A stretch of 64,000 nucleotides of DNA from Rhodothermia bacterium. GTDB taxonomy: Bacteria; Bacteroidota; Rhodothermia; Rhodothermales; JAAAOL01. The notes below the pieces were generated by a model that saw nothing but the letters and a program-made list of their open reading frames with translations, made no database searches and was not told the origin of the DNA. The position numbers and the translations under genes were made by a program. The DNA is taken from contig JAUIDY010000012.1 of assembly GCA_030428385.1 (NCBI GenBank), positions 1 through 64,000 on the forward strand, in the 5' to 3' direction. This document shows, piece by piece, positions 32,143-43,364 of the stretch (its first letter is position 1; each line of letters begins with the position of its first letter).

Positions 32143-33588
32143 TTATGCTTCGGCGCGGCGTTTTAAGGCGCGCAGCATGCCGGGGAAAATGAACAGATGG
32201 GGGATGTAGAAGAGGTACCAGTAGAGCAACCCGAAAAGCCCTTTGGGTTCGAAAAAGGCTGTCTGGGTGAGCAGGGTGCGGGAATCGTCGTGGGGGGCGA
32301 GCTCAAACTGTAGCCAGGCCCGTCCCGGCACCTTCATCTCGGCGCGGAGGCGGAGCAGCCGGTTTGGCTCGATGGCTTCTACGCGCCAGAAGTCGAGGGC
32401 GTCGCCGGCTCGCAGGTGCTGGGCGCTGCGGCGGCTTTTGCGCAGTCCAATCCCACCCACCAACAGGTCGAGGTAGCCGCGTATCTTCCAGAGCATGTTG
32501 GCATAAAGCCAGCCCGTATCACCGCCCAGGCTTTGGATGACGCGGAAAACCGCCTCGGGGGTTGCGCCAACCCGAATGGTGCGGCGCTCCTGAATCATGC
32601 CCTCGGTGTCCTTCAGCACTTCCACCACCTTGGCATCGGGGATGCTCGATGAAAAGGCGCTGTTCCACATCGTCGAGACATCGTCATGGGCAAAACGATC
32701 CAGGGCGAGGCGGACGGCGGCTTCGTAGCTCAGCAATTCGATATCGAACAGGTCGCGGGCCCGGTCGTCGTGCACCACCACCTCGTTGTCGAGCCCTTTG
32801 ATGAGCGGACGGGCGATTTTTCCGTTGAGTGGTGTCACCAGCCCGATCCACAACGACGAAAGCCGGGGCGTGAGGACGGGCACATCCACGAGGAACCGAC
32901 GCAGGCCACGGACACGCGCATAGATGCGAAACATTTCGCCATAGGTCAGCACGTCGTCGCCGCCGATTTCCAGGATTTGACCGGTGCTTTCGGGTACTGC
33001 TAGTGCCTGGGTGAGGTATTGAAGCACGTTGCGGATGGCAATCGGCTGGGTGGGGGTCCGTACCCAGCGCGGCGTGATGAGTACCGGGACGCGCTCGGTC
33101 AGGTAGCGAATCAACTCGAAGGAGAGGCTGCCGGAGCCCACGATCACCGCCGCGCGAAACTCCGTCACGGGCACACCGCCTTTGCGCAGGTAGTCGCCCG
33201 TTTCGATGCGGCTTTTGAGGTGGTCGGACAGGCGGTCGGACTTGGGCTGGATGCCCCCCAGGTAGATCAGGCGTTGGACGCCCGCCTCCGCGGCGGCCCG
33301 GCTGAAGTTTTCGGCGGCCCGGCGGTCCCGCTCTGCAAAAGCGCCTTCTCCAGCTTCTAACGAGTGAATCAGGTAATAGGCGGCGTCGATGCCGTCGAGG
33401 GCGGGCGGAAGCGTGTCGTAGTCGAGCACGTCGCCCTGCACAACCTCTACCTGGCCTTCCCACGGATGCCCCTCCAGGCGTTCCGCGTCGCGCACAAAGC
33501 AGCGCACCCGGTAGCCCTGCTCCAAGAGGCAGGGCACAAGGCGACCGCCGATGTAACCCGTGGCGCCGGTGACCAGAATGTTTTTCAT
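32143..33588 (-). CDS. NAD(P)H-binding SDR with C-terminal DUF2867 domain
   Basis: Product of 481 aa. The N-terminal Rossmann domain of the atypical SDR kind begins KNILVTGATGYIGGRLVPCL, followed by VVQGDVLDYDTLPPALDGID and AVIVGSGSLSFELIRYLTER. From about residue 330 comes DUF2867: PDAKVVEVLKDTEGMIQERR, LGGDTGWLYANMLWKIRGYL and MKVPGRAWLQFEL, a START/SRPBCC-like lipid-binding fold. E. coli YbjT-type proteins are similar. It ends a five-gene operon with folE, an SDR and two small proteins next to a CarH/LitR-like regulator. Start at MKNILV. Confidence 0.88.
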   Translation of the reverse strand: MKNILVTGATGYIGGRLVPCLLEQGYRVRCFVRDAERLEGHPWEGQVEVVQGDVLDYDTLPPALDGIDAAYYLIHSLEAGEGAFAERDRRAAENFSRAAAEAGVQRLIYLGGIQPKSDRLSDHLKSRIETGDYLRKGGVPVTEFRAAVIVGSGSLSFELIRYLTERVPVLITPRWVRTPTQPIAIRNVLQYLTQALAVPESTGQILEIGGDDVLTYGEMFRIYARVRGLRRFLVDVPVLTPRLSSLWIGLVTPLNGKIARPLIKGLDNEVVVHDDRARDLFDIELLSYEAAVRLALDRFAHDDVSTMWNSAFSSSIPDAKVVEVLKDTEGMIQERRTIRVGATPEAVFRVIQSLGGDTGWLYANMLWKIRGYLDLLVGGIGLRKSRRSAQHLRAGDALDFWRVEAIEPNRLLRLRAEMKVPGRAWLQFELAPHDDSRTLLTQTAFFEPKGLFGLLYWYLFYIPHLFIFPGMLRALKRRAEA

Positions 33589-33630
33589 GGGAGGGTTGGG
33601 GAAGCGACCGTCGGAGGGCATCACCTGGCG

Positions 33631-34305
33631 TTAGCGAGGCTGGACGAGGTGCATAAACTCGCTGCGGAGGGCTTCGTCTTCGGCAAAGATACCACTCATC
33701 GCTCGGGTTGTGGTGGTCCCGTTTTGTTTTTCTACCCCGCGCATCACCATGCAGAGGTGCGTGGCTTCGATGACCACCGCGACGCCGAGCGGTTGGAGCA
33801 CGTCCTGGATGACATCGCGGACTTGCTCTGTCAGGCGTTCCTGCACCTGCAAGCGCCGGGCGAAGGCTTCTACCACACGCGGAATCTTGCTCAGTCCCAC
33901 AATCTTCCCGTTGGGGATGTAGGCGACGTGGGCATGTCCAAAAAATGGCAGCATGTGGTGCTCGCATAGCGAAAAGAGATCGATGTTTTTGACCAGCACC
34001 ATGTCCCGGTAGTCTTCTTCGAACAGGGCCTGGGTGAGGATAGCCGCTGGGTCCAGGGTGTAGCCATGCGTGAGGAACTGGTACGCCTTCGCCACCCGTT
34101 CTGGTGTCTTGAGCAGCCCTTCCCGTTCTGGGTCTTCGCCGAGCAAGGTGAGCGTTTCGTGCACCTGATCGGCGAGGCGGTCGGTGGTGACGTCGTCGTA
34201 CTGGTCAACCCGCCGGTAGGGGCGTGACGGAGCAACGGGGAGGGCCGTCGCTGCGCCGTCGCCACTACCTTCAAATGCAGCCGGAAGGTCAGGAAAGTCG
34301 TACAT
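33631..34305 (-). CDS. folE: GTP cyclohydrolase I
   Basis: Product of 224 aa. It turns GTP into dihydroneopterin triphosphate, the first step of folate and pterin synthesis. The core is complete: [38 protein letters not shown] (Zn-binding Cys and catalytic His), [20 protein letters not shown], and [11 protein letters not shown] (second Zn Cys). Start at [10 protein letters not shown] (34305), with a 45-residue acidic and Pro-rich extension before the core. It is the fourth gene of an operon beside a CarH/LitR-like regulator; folE is repeatedly found in light-response clusters, where it may supply folate or pterin cofactor (inference). Confidence 0.96.
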   Translation of the reverse strand: MYDFPDLPAAFEGSGDGAATALPVAPSRPYRRVDQYDDVTTDRLADQVHETLTLLGEDPEREGLLKTPERVAKAYQFLTHGYTLDPAAILTQALFEEDYRDMVLVKNIDLFSLCEHHMLPFFGHAHVAYIPNGKIVGLSKIPRVVEAFARRLQVQERLTEQVRDVIQDVLQPLGVAVVIEATHLCMVMRGVEKQNGTTTTRAMSGIFAEDEALRSEFMHLVQPR

Positions 34306-34327
34306 GGAGTATGTCTCGGTTAAAAGG

Positions 34328-35086
34328 TTAGGTGGTGCGGGCACGAACCGTGCCCAGGCCGCCGTCGACGCCAATCACTTGCCCGGTGACCCAACCGCTC
34401 TGGGTGGTATCGAGCAGCCAGCGAATGGCGACAGCCACATCGTGGGGGGTGCCCAGGCGGCCCAGGGCATGCATCGCCTCCGACTGTTTCCGGGCGGCGG
34501 CGTGGCTGATGATCGGCGCGCTCTGCGGCGTCTCCACCAGACCCGGCGCCACGCAGTTGACGCGTACGTTCCGGTTGGCGTAGGTGGCTGCCGCAGCACG
34601 GGTCAGCCCCTCGATGCCGCCTTTGGCCGCGGCGATGGCTTCGTGGTTGTTGATGCCGGTGCGGGCTACCGCCGATGAGCACAGCACGATGGAGCCGCCC
34701 TTGCGGGTGAGCATCGGGCGGGCGGCCGCCTTGACCACGTAAAACGCGGTATGCAGGTTCAGCGCCAGCGTCTGGTGGAACTCCTCCAGCGATGTCAGGT
34801 GGGCGGGCTTCAGCAAAATGGAGCCGATGCAGTTCACCACGCCATCGAGGCGACCGTGCTGTTCCACGGTATCGCTGACCAGGCTGTGCACCTGGTCGTA
34901 GTGGGTTGCATCCAGCGAATAGGGCGTCCCGCCCGTTTGTTGTGCCAGGGCGTCGAGCTTGTCGGTGTCCTGTGCGGCCAGCACCAAATGGGCACCGTCG
35001 GCGGCGAGTAGCTCGGAGACGGCCGAGCCGATGCCGCCCGTGGCACCAAGGATGATATAGACCGGCGTGTCGGTTCGATTTTCCAT
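34328..35086 (-). CDS. Short-chain dehydrogenase/reductase lacking the catalytic Tyr
   Basis: Product of 252 aa, typical SDR length. NAD(P) motif [19 protein letters not shown] (TGxxxGIG), the NNAG-like position as [11 protein letters not shown], and the substrate loop [20 protein letters not shown]. The Lys is present ([16 protein letters not shown]), but four residues before it, where YxxxK is expected, there is Ile. The C-terminus [17 protein letters not shown] is the usual DGG end. So the fold and cofactor site look intact while classical Tyr acid-base catalysis is not possible. ATG 35086 is two bases from the stop of the preceding gene. Confidence 0.88.
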   Translation of the reverse strand: MENRTDTPVYIILGATGGIGSAVSELLAADGAHLVLAAQDTDKLDALAQQTGGTPYSLDATHYDQVHSLVSDTVEQHGRLDGVVNCIGSILLKPAHLTSLEEFHQTLALNLHTAFYVVKAAARPMLTRKGGSIVLCSSAVARTGINNHEAIAAAKGGIEGLTRAAAATYANRNVRVNCVAPGLVETPQSAPIISHAAARKQSEAMHALGRLGTPHDVAVAIRWLLDTTQSGWVTGQVIGVDGGLGTVRARTT

Positions 35087-35087
35087 A

Positions 35088-35513
35088 TCAGGTTTTGCGG
35101 TGTAGCAGCCAGTAGCGCGTGGCGAGCACGGCCAGTAGCAACGATGCCCCGAGGAGCACGCCATAACGGGTGGCACGCCTGGAGGCCAGCGGCCGGACGT
35201 CCACGTCACCCAGACGCAGTACACGAGAGAGCAACCCCGGGGTGGCCGCCTGACCCAGCCGAAGGAGAGGTTTCCCGGCTAGACGGACGTCGGCCGTGAG
35301 ACCGGCCGTGTGGAGCAACTGGTGCGTCCCCTGGAGCCACGTGGCGGGTCGGGTTCGAGACGGTAGGGAGCGCAACAGCGCCGCGCCCGCCCGCAGCGAA
35401 GGAAGCTCGACGACCAGTTGTTCATCGGCTCCCCGTATCCAAACGTCGTGCTCATCAACGGAGAGGCGCAGGTCGGCGGAGACAGCAAGTGGTTTGGTTA
35501 ACGAACCACTCAT
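35088..35513 (-). CDS. Small protein with C-terminal transmembrane helix, unknown function
   Basis: Product of 141 aa. The ATG at 35513 overlaps the stop of the preceding 70-aa gene (ATGA), and its own stop is one base from the SDR start, so translation is coupled. Most of the protein is polar and Leu-rich (SVDEHDVWIRGADEQLVVEL, PATWLQGTHQLLHTAGL); one helix at the C-terminus (YGVLLGASLLLAVLATRYWL) anchors it. No recognised family. Confidence 0.7.
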   Translation of the reverse strand: MSGSLTKPLAVSADLRLSVDEHDVWIRGADEQLVVELPSLRAGAALLRSLPSRTRPATWLQGTHQLLHTAGLTADVRLAGKPLLRLGQAATPGLLSRVLRLGDVDVRPLASRRATRYGVLLGASLLLAVLATRYWLLHRKT

Positions 35514-35722
35514 GAGCCCTCCGTGCGGAGGTCCTGTGTGCGGATCTTCAACTGCCCGCTGACTTTCCACCGCGCATGTTCGGCTTGGGCGCCGGTGCTG
35601 CTCGGCACCAGGACTTCGAAGTCTTCAAAGTCGTAGGTGATCTCGGCATTACGGCCGGTGAGCTTGTCGTAAAGGCTGATGCCCAGTTCGGGCCAGGTGG
35701 TGGTTTCTTGGTTGTTAGCCAT
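35510..35722 (-). CDS. 70-aa protein of unknown function heading the folE operon
   Basis: Sequence MANNQETTTWPELGISLYDK then LTGRNAEITYDFEDFEVLVP, ending KIRTQDLRTEGS; acidic, no signal or membrane segment. The 4-bp overlap with the next gene and the short upstream region with an AGAGGA box 6-11 bases before the ATG support it as a real first gene. Function unknown; small proteins with similar SLYDKLTGRNAEI strings appear to be conserved in related genomes, but that should be checked by search. Confidence 0.65.
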   Translation of the reverse strand: MANNQETTTWPELGISLYDKLTGRNAEITYDFEDFEVLVPSSTGAQAEHARWKVSGQLKIRTQDLRTEGS

Positions 35723-35790
35723 GGTACATCCTCTAGTTTTTTCGGGTGAATGGAAGGGCGTATGTGCCCTTGGATAGGGAGGTGCTGGAA

Positions 35791-35844
35791 GCGTGAAACG
35801 AGAAGCGTTGCGCCCGCGGGAACGAGCCGCCGCTCATTTCACGC
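35791..35844. other. Inverted repeat between the fasciclin gene and the folE operon
   Basis: GCGTGAAA (35791-35798) pairs with TTTCACGC (35837-35844); GCGTGAACCG follows at about 35868. It lies downstream of the fasciclin stop and upstream of the operon, so it could be a terminator for the first (no clear T-run) or a regulator site for the second. Its GTGAA(A/C)CG core resembles the reverse complement of the CGTTCAC repeats at 36467. Confidence 0.4.
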
Positions 35845-35878
35845 CTCCGTCAGCACAGGCCGTTGGCGGCGTGAACCG

Positions 35879-36415
35879 TTAGTTTGTAGCAGGCGGGAGC
35901 AACACGGTGTCGATCACGTGGATGACGCCATTGCTCGCTTCGATGTCGGTGGCCGTCACGGTGGCGTTGTTGATCATCACCGTGCCGTCGGTCACGTCAA
36001 TGTTGATGGCCCCTTCCTGCAGCGTGGTGGCCGATTCCAGATTGACCACATCCGCAGCCTTCACCTTGCCAGGGACGACATGGTAGGTGAGGATGGCGAT
36101 CAACTGGTCTTTGTTCTCCGGCTTCAGCAGGTTATCGATGGTGCCCGCAGGCAGCTTGGCAAAGGCCTCATCCGTCGGAGCAAAAACGGTGAAGGGGCCG
36201 TCGCCCTGCAGCGCCTCGACCAGCCCGGCGGCCTTGACGGCAGCCACAAGGGTGTCGAAGTTGCCAGCAATGGCCGTTTCAACAATGTCTTTTTTGCTGT
36301 GGTGATCTTCCGGGCCTTCCGGCGTAGTCGCCTGCAACTGCGCAGGGGTCAGCACCAAAAGCATCAGGGCCAGCAGGCCGGCGGTGGTCTTGAGAAAACG
36401 GGTAAAAGCAGTCAT
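35879..36415 (-). CDS. Exported fasciclin-domain protein
   Basis: Product of 178 aa. Signal peptide [20 protein letters not shown], then one complete FAS1 domain: [40 protein letters not shown] (H1 motif), [20 protein letters not shown] (YH motif) and [23 protein letters not shown]1 proteins are adhesion or matrix proteins; small bacterial ones are often stress- or light-induced. It is divergent from the CarH/LitR-like regulator with tandem repeats in the shared gap. Confidence 0.93.
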   Translation of the reverse strand: MTAFTRFLKTTAGLLALMLLVLTPAQLQATTPEGPEDHHSKKDIVETAIAGNFDTLVAAVKAAGLVEALQGDGPFTVFAPTDEAFAKLPAGTIDNLLKPENKDQLIAILTYHVVPGKVKAADVVNLESATTLQEGAINIDVTDGTVMINNATVTATDIEASNGVIHVIDTVLLPPATN

Positions 36416-36452
36416 GGTCGGTTCTCGGTTGCAAAAGTGAGTAGGTCGATGT

Positions 36453-36506
36453 GGAAACTTCCATATCGTTCACATCGTCCAAAACGTTCAAAACGTTCAA
36501 GTTTCC
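36453..36506. promoter_or_regulatory. Tandem 9-bp repeats inside an inverted repeat (candidate operator)
   Basis: Four tandem 9-mers: CGTTCACAT (36467-36475), CGTCCAAAA (36476-36484), CGTTCAAAA (36485-36493), CGTTCAAGT (36494-36502). They are bracketed by GGAAACTT (36453-36460) and AAGTTTCC (36499-36506). They lie between the divergent fasciclin and regulator genes. MerR-like CarH regulators bind direct repeats as tetramers, so these are good candidates, though the spacing of 9 differs from the 11-bp repeats described for CarH. Confidence 0.6.
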
Positions 36507-36597
36507 AAAAGGGGGGTATGTTACGGGTCGATTACAATGTGGCAGGCCTGCCCACCGCTTTGGCGTTGTCCATGCTTGCCGTATCCGTTTTTGCTGT

Positions 36598-37485
36598 ATG
36601 CCGATGACCGTTTTAGAAACCAAAACCTTGTCACCGAAGGAGTTGGCGCAGGTGGTGGGGGTCAGCGAGTCCTCCATCAAGCGTTGGGTAGATAGTGGCC
36701 TGATCAACGTGCAGCGGACCGCAGGCGGTCACCGGCGCATCTTGCTCCGCGAAGCGTTGCGGTTTATTCGCGGGCGGAGCCTGCCAGTGCTGCGTCCCGA
36801 CGTGTTGGGATTACCCGAGGTCGCAAACCTGCCGGTGGAAGCCCGCACCGAGGGCGTTACCGGCCCGGCGCTTTTGCAACTCCTGCAACAGGGCGATGCC
36901 GAAAAGGTGCGAAGCCTGCTGGCGGCGCACTACATGGACGGGCACAGCGTGGCGCGTCTGTTTGATGGTCCCATGGCTGAGGCGCTGGCGGCGCTGGGCA
37001 CGCTCTGGCAGCAAGGCGAAGAAGGCATCTATCTTGAGCACCTGGCGACCCATATTTGCATCGAGGCGCTGAATCACCTGCGCATTTTGATGCCAAAGCC
37101 TCCACAGAATGCCCCGGTTGCGCTCGGCAGTGCGCCGCCCAACGACCCCTACATCGTGCCCAGCCTGATGGCATCTACCGTGCTGACGGATATGGGGTAT
37201 GAGACGACCAACCTGGGGCCAGATACGCCGTATGCCGCCCTGCTGCACGCGGTGCAGGTACACCAGCCCGCGCTGGTGTGGCTCGCGGTAACATCCCCCC
37301 TGACGGAGAAGGAGGCCACGGCGCTGGCAGAAAAACTACTCCGTCCGCTGAGGACAAAATCCGTAGAGGTGGTGGTAGGCGGGAAACATGTAGCGGCGCT
37401 ATATGCCTATGTTCGCGATGGGGTACACTTCATGAACTCGATGCAGGAGTTGGCGGCCTTTGCCACCGACCGATACACGGTGTGA
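36598..37485 (+). CDS. CarH/LitR-like MerR-type regulator with altered B12-binding domain
   Basis: Product of 295 aa with the full CarH layout: a MerR-type HTH (LSPKELAQVVGVSESSIKRW, RTAGGHRRI), a four-helix bundle and a Rossmann-like cobalamin domain (YETTNLGPDTPYAALL, VEVVVGGKHVA). The W-x9-EH signature that contacts adenosylcobalamin is intact (W137, E147, H148). The lower axial His of the E/DxHxxG motif is missing: the aligned segment reads APPNDPYIVPSL, with Tyr185 near that place. Whether it still senses B12 and light is open. It is divergent from fasciclin and near the folE operon. Start ATG 36598. Confidence 0.88.
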   Translation: MPMTVLETKTLSPKELAQVVGVSESSIKRWVDSGLINVQRTAGGHRRILLREALRFIRGRSLPVLRPDVLGLPEVANLPVEARTEGVTGPALLQLLQQGDAEKVRSLLAAHYMDGHSVARLFDGPMAEALAALGTLWQQGEEGIYLEHLATHICIEALNHLRILMPKPPQNAPVALGSAPPNDPYIVPSLMASTVLTDMGYETTNLGPDTPYAALLHAVQVHQPALVWLAVTSPLTEKEATALAEKLLRPLRTKSVEVVVGGKHVAALYAYVRDGVHFMNSMQELAAFATDRYTV

Positions 37486-37509
37486 CGGCAGGTGGCGGGT
37501 CCACCGTGT
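37475..37509 (+). other. Hairpin spanning the stop codon of the CarH-like gene
   Basis: ACACGGTG (37475-37482) pairs with CACCGTGT (37502-37509), with GGTGG/CCACC as an alternative inside. It covers the stop codon at 37483-37485. No T-run; may protect the mRNA 3' end or weakly terminate. Confidence 0.45.
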
Positions 37510-37606
37510 TTCATAAGTCAATGAAAGGGCTTATCGGCGAAGTGTAACATTCCCGCATGCCGCTTCGTCCTGTTGGAGCATTTCGTTTACCTACGACCCG
37601 CTCCTC

Positions 37607-39976
37607 ATGCTGAAAAACTACGCCAAACTCGCCTACCGCAACCTTATCAAGAACAAGGTTCCGTCGTTTATTAACCTCGTGGGGCTGTCGGTGGCGGTGG
37701 GGTGCGCCATTGTGGTGTACCTGTTTGTGGACCTGCACCTCCACATGGACGACTTCCACGAGGACGGCGAGCGGATCTTTCTGGTCGAGAACATCATCGA
37801 CCGCGATGGCAACCTGCAACTGTGGGGCGATGCGCCGCGCCCGCTAGGGCCCATGATTGAGGCCGATCTGCCGCAGGTGGAAAAAGCCGTGCGTGTGGCC
37901 TACGGCGGCGCCACGTTTCAGGTCGGCGAGACGGTGCTGCGCGACGATATTTGGTACGTGGACGAAGACTTCCTCGTCGTGCTCACCTTTCCGCTACGCT
38001 ACGGCGAACCCACGGCGCTGCAAGATCCCAACGCCGTCATTATCAGCGAGGCGGTGGCGCAGAAATACTTCGGCGAGGCCAACCCCGTGGGGCGTGAGAT
38101 CAACGTGCGGTTCAACGACGACTACGCCGATGTTTTTGTAGTGGGCGGCGTGGCCGAGCCCTTCCCGCACAATGCCAGCTTCCGCTTCGACGCGCTCGTG
38201 CGTTATGACACCCAGCAGCGCCTCGGCGTGGACCTGGAGGACTGGTCGGCGTACACCGGCGCGACGTTTTTGCTGTTGAATGCGCCCGGCGACATCGACG
38301 CGGTGGCGGCGCAGATGAATAAATACCTCCAACTCCAAAACGCCGCCAGCGACGACTGGCCCATCGCCGAGTTTCGGTTTGACAACCTCTACAACCTTTC
38401 GTGGAACTCGTTCAATGTGCAGGGCGACATCTCCGGTGGTTCGCACCCGGCGGCGTTTGTCGTCTTTCCGCTCGTCGGGATTTTTCTGCTGGTGCTCTCG
38501 TGCTTCAACTACATGAACATCGCCATCGCCACGGCGGCGCGGCGGCTCAAGGAAATTGGTGTGCGTAAGGTGGTGGGCAGCAAACGCAGCCAACTCATCA
38601 TTCAATTTCTGAGCGAAAATGTGTTGCTGTGCCTGATTGCGCTAGGCGTGGGCATGGTGCTGGCGTGGGGGCTTTTTGTGCCCGGCTTCAACCAGCTTTT
38701 CCCCGATGGACAGTCGCTGGTGATGGACTTTGGCGACAACCTGCGGCTGTGGGGCTTTCTCGTGGTGCTGGTGGTGCTACTCGGCGTGGTATCCGGGGCA
38801 TATCCGGCGTTCTACATTTCATCATTCATCCCCATCGACATCCTGCGCGGGCAGCAGCAACTGGGCGGCGGGAGCCGGCTCACGCAGGGGCTCCTCACGT
38901 TCCAGTTTGTGCTGGCCTTCCTGACGATGATGCTCGGCGTGGTGCTGACACTTAATGGCCGGTATCAGCAAAGCATCGACTGGGGCTACAACCAGGAGCA
39001 TGTGGTGGGCCTGCGCCTAACCGATCCGTCGCAGTACCCGATGCTGGAGGCCGCCGTCGCGCAAAACCCGCAAGCGTTGGAAGTCGTCGGCTCGCGCAAC
39101 CACATTGGCCGCTCGCGCTACACCGCCGTGTTTGATGTGGAAGGCGAGAAGATGGAGGCCAAAGGTTTTGGCGTTGGCTATGGGTATCTGGAGGCGCTCG
39201 GCGTGCGGTTAAAAGAAGGCCGTTTCTTCGACGAGCAGTTTGGGGCCGACGCCTCGGAATCCATCATCGTGAACGAGCACTTTGTGGCCGCGCGTGGCTG
39301 GGACCAACCCCTCGGGCAGATCATGCGCGATGACACGTTGCAGTATACCGTGGTGGGTGTGGTGGCCGACCTGCACTACGATGATTTCTTCGACGCCATC
39401 GAGCCCGCGTTCTTCCGCATCGCGCCCGAAGACGAGTTTCGCTACCTGAGCGTGCGCACCGAAGCGGGCGGCGGGGTGCAGATGGCGGCATTTCTGGAAG
39501 AGACGTGGAAGCAACTGGTGCCCGACGAAGCATACAACGGCTTTTTCCAGGATCAGGTCTTTGAGAACTTCTACCGGGAGAACGCCAACATCTCCCGTCT
39601 CTTTGGCTTCATCGCGCTCTTGGCACTCATCATCGCCTGCATGGGGCTCTTTGGGTTGGCCGCGCAAAACATTGCCCGGCGTATGAAAGAGATCAGCATC
39701 CGCAAGGTGCTCGGCGCGACGGTGCTGCACGTGACGAGCCTTGTCAACCGCCGCTTTCTGGTGCTGCTGGCCCTGGCTGCCGTCATCGCAACGCCCGTCA
39801 GCTATTTCCTGCTCGACGCACTGCTCGACTCCATCTACCAGTACCGCATGGACCTGAACGTCGCCCCGTTCTTTGTGTCGTATGTGCTGGTGCTGGCGAC
39901 GGCGGCGCTTACCATCAGCCTGCTCATCCGCCGCCTTGCCACGGCCAACCCCGCCGAGGTGCTGCGCAACGAATGA
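37607..39976 (+). CDS. FtsX-like ABC transporter permease (MacB type)
   Basis: Product of 789 aa. An N-terminal helix (FINLVGLSVAVGCAIVVYLF) is followed by a large periplasmic MacB_PCD domain, three helices in the middle with the FtsX signature YMNIAIATAARRLKEIGVRK, a second periplasmic domain and a C-terminal FtsX domain with ARRMKEISIRKVLGATVLHV and ATANPAEVLRNE. So it has two FtsX halves, as is usual for the Bacteroidota family. No ATPase gene is adjacent, so it depends on one elsewhere. Substrates of such permeases are peptides, lipoproteins or toxic compounds. Confidence 0.93.
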   Translation: MLKNYAKLAYRNLIKNKVPSFINLVGLSVAVGCAIVVYLFVDLHLHMDDFHEDGERIFLVENIIDRDGNLQLWGDAPRPLGPMIEADLPQVEKAVRVAYGGATFQVGETVLRDDIWYVDEDFLVVLTFPLRYGEPTALQDPNAVIISEAVAQKYFGEANPVGREINVRFNDDYADVFVVGGVAEPFPHNASFRFDALVRYDTQQRLGVDLEDWSAYTGATFLLLNAPGDIDAVAAQMNKYLQLQNAASDDWPIAEFRFDNLYNLSWNSFNVQGDISGGSHPAAFVVFPLVGIFLLVLSCFNYMNIAIATAARRLKEIGVRKVVGSKRSQLIIQFLSENVLLCLIALGVGMVLAWGLFVPGFNQLFPDGQSLVMDFGDNLRLWGFLVVLVVLLGVVSGAYPAFYISSFIPIDILRGQQQLGGGSRLTQGLLTFQFVLAFLTMMLGVVLTLNGRYQQSIDWGYNQEHVVGLRLTDPSQYPMLEAAVAQNPQALEVVGSRNHIGRSRYTAVFDVEGEKMEAKGFGVGYGYLEALGVRLKEGRFFDEQFGADASESIIVNEHFVAARGWDQPLGQIMRDDTLQYTVVGVVADLHYDDFFDAIEPAFFRIAPEDEFRYLSVRTEAGGGVQMAAFLEETWKQLVPDEAYNGFFQDQVFENFYRENANISRLFGFIALLALIIACMGLFGLAAQNIARRMKEISIRKVLGATVLHVTSLVNRRFLVLLALAAVIATPVSYFLLDALLDSIYQYRMDLNVAPFFVSYVLVLATAALTISLLIRRLATANPAEVLRNE

Positions 39977-40032
39977 GCCGGTAACGATCGGGTTTGCACC
40001 AAGGAGAGGCCCAGCCTATCTTTGCGCAAACC

Positions 40033-40431
40033 ATGAGCGACCATACCCGCATGAAACCGTTTCCCGAGGAGTTGTACCATTTCTTGAAGGCGCACACCCG
40101 GGTGGAGGTGCGGGTCGGCGCAGACCGGGAAACCTTCACCGACATCTGGGTGGTGGCGGTCGACAGGCGCATCTTTGCCCGGAGCTGGAATCGCAGCATG
40201 AACGGCTGGTTTGGGGCCCTCGTCGAAGGGAAGCGTGGAACGCTGCGTTTTGGAGACCGAACACTGGCGATACGGGGTACGCACCTGCCCGCCACGTCGG
40301 ACCTCATGCCCGCCATCGACCAGGCTTACCTGAAGCGGTTCACGCAGCCTGAAAACATCCCATATGCAGAAGGCATCGCGCAGCCTGCGTTCTACCCGTA
40401 CACGGTAGAGATCGTCCCAGACGAAACCTGA
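40033..40431 (+). CDS. DUF2255-family small protein
   Basis: Product of 132 aa from MSDHTRMKPF. VEVRVGADRETFTDIWVVAV, RRIFARSWNRSMNGWFGALV and DQAYLKRF fit the DUF2255 family, a flavin-reductase-like split-barrel group related to nitroreductase-fold F420-binding proteins. It begins 56 nt after the permease gene on the same strand. Function unknown. 40432-40643 downstream is non-coding without recognisable elements. Confidence 0.75.
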   Translation: MSDHTRMKPFPEELYHFLKAHTRVEVRVGADRETFTDIWVVAVDRRIFARSWNRSMNGWFGALVEGKRGTLRFGDRTLAIRGTHLPATSDLMPAIDQAYLKRFTQPENIPYAEGIAQPAFYPYTVEIVPDET

Positions 40432-40643
40432 GCCACCAGCGTCGGCTCGGTGTTGCTGATGCAGTGGGTGTGGGGCGGCATCACATCGCGGCGTTTTTTT
40501 CCAGGGCATTTCCCATCTTGAGGCTACGACGAAATAGGCAACACCCCTCAGAAAAACAGCGGCGGTGAGGCGCGATGAGCCGTATGGTTGCGGAAAGGCG
40601 TGTATATTAGCGACCGTTCCTTCTGTGTCCTTCCTCGCTTGCG

Positions 40644-43259
<2,616 letters not shown>

Positions 43260-43364
43260 TTTTGAGAAGGCGCTGAGAAACTGTTGCGATTCGTGGCAGG
43301 GCGGTTTTATGCCATCAAGCAAGGATGTTATACCGATTTCGAAAAAAGGAAGTGTATCAATCCT

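Noticed and set aside
32684-33967. 427-aa minus-strand frame overlapping the SDR-DUF2867 and folE genes in another frame
   Set aside because: Arg/Pro-rich low-complexity translation typical of an off-frame reading; the in-frame genes carry full motifs.
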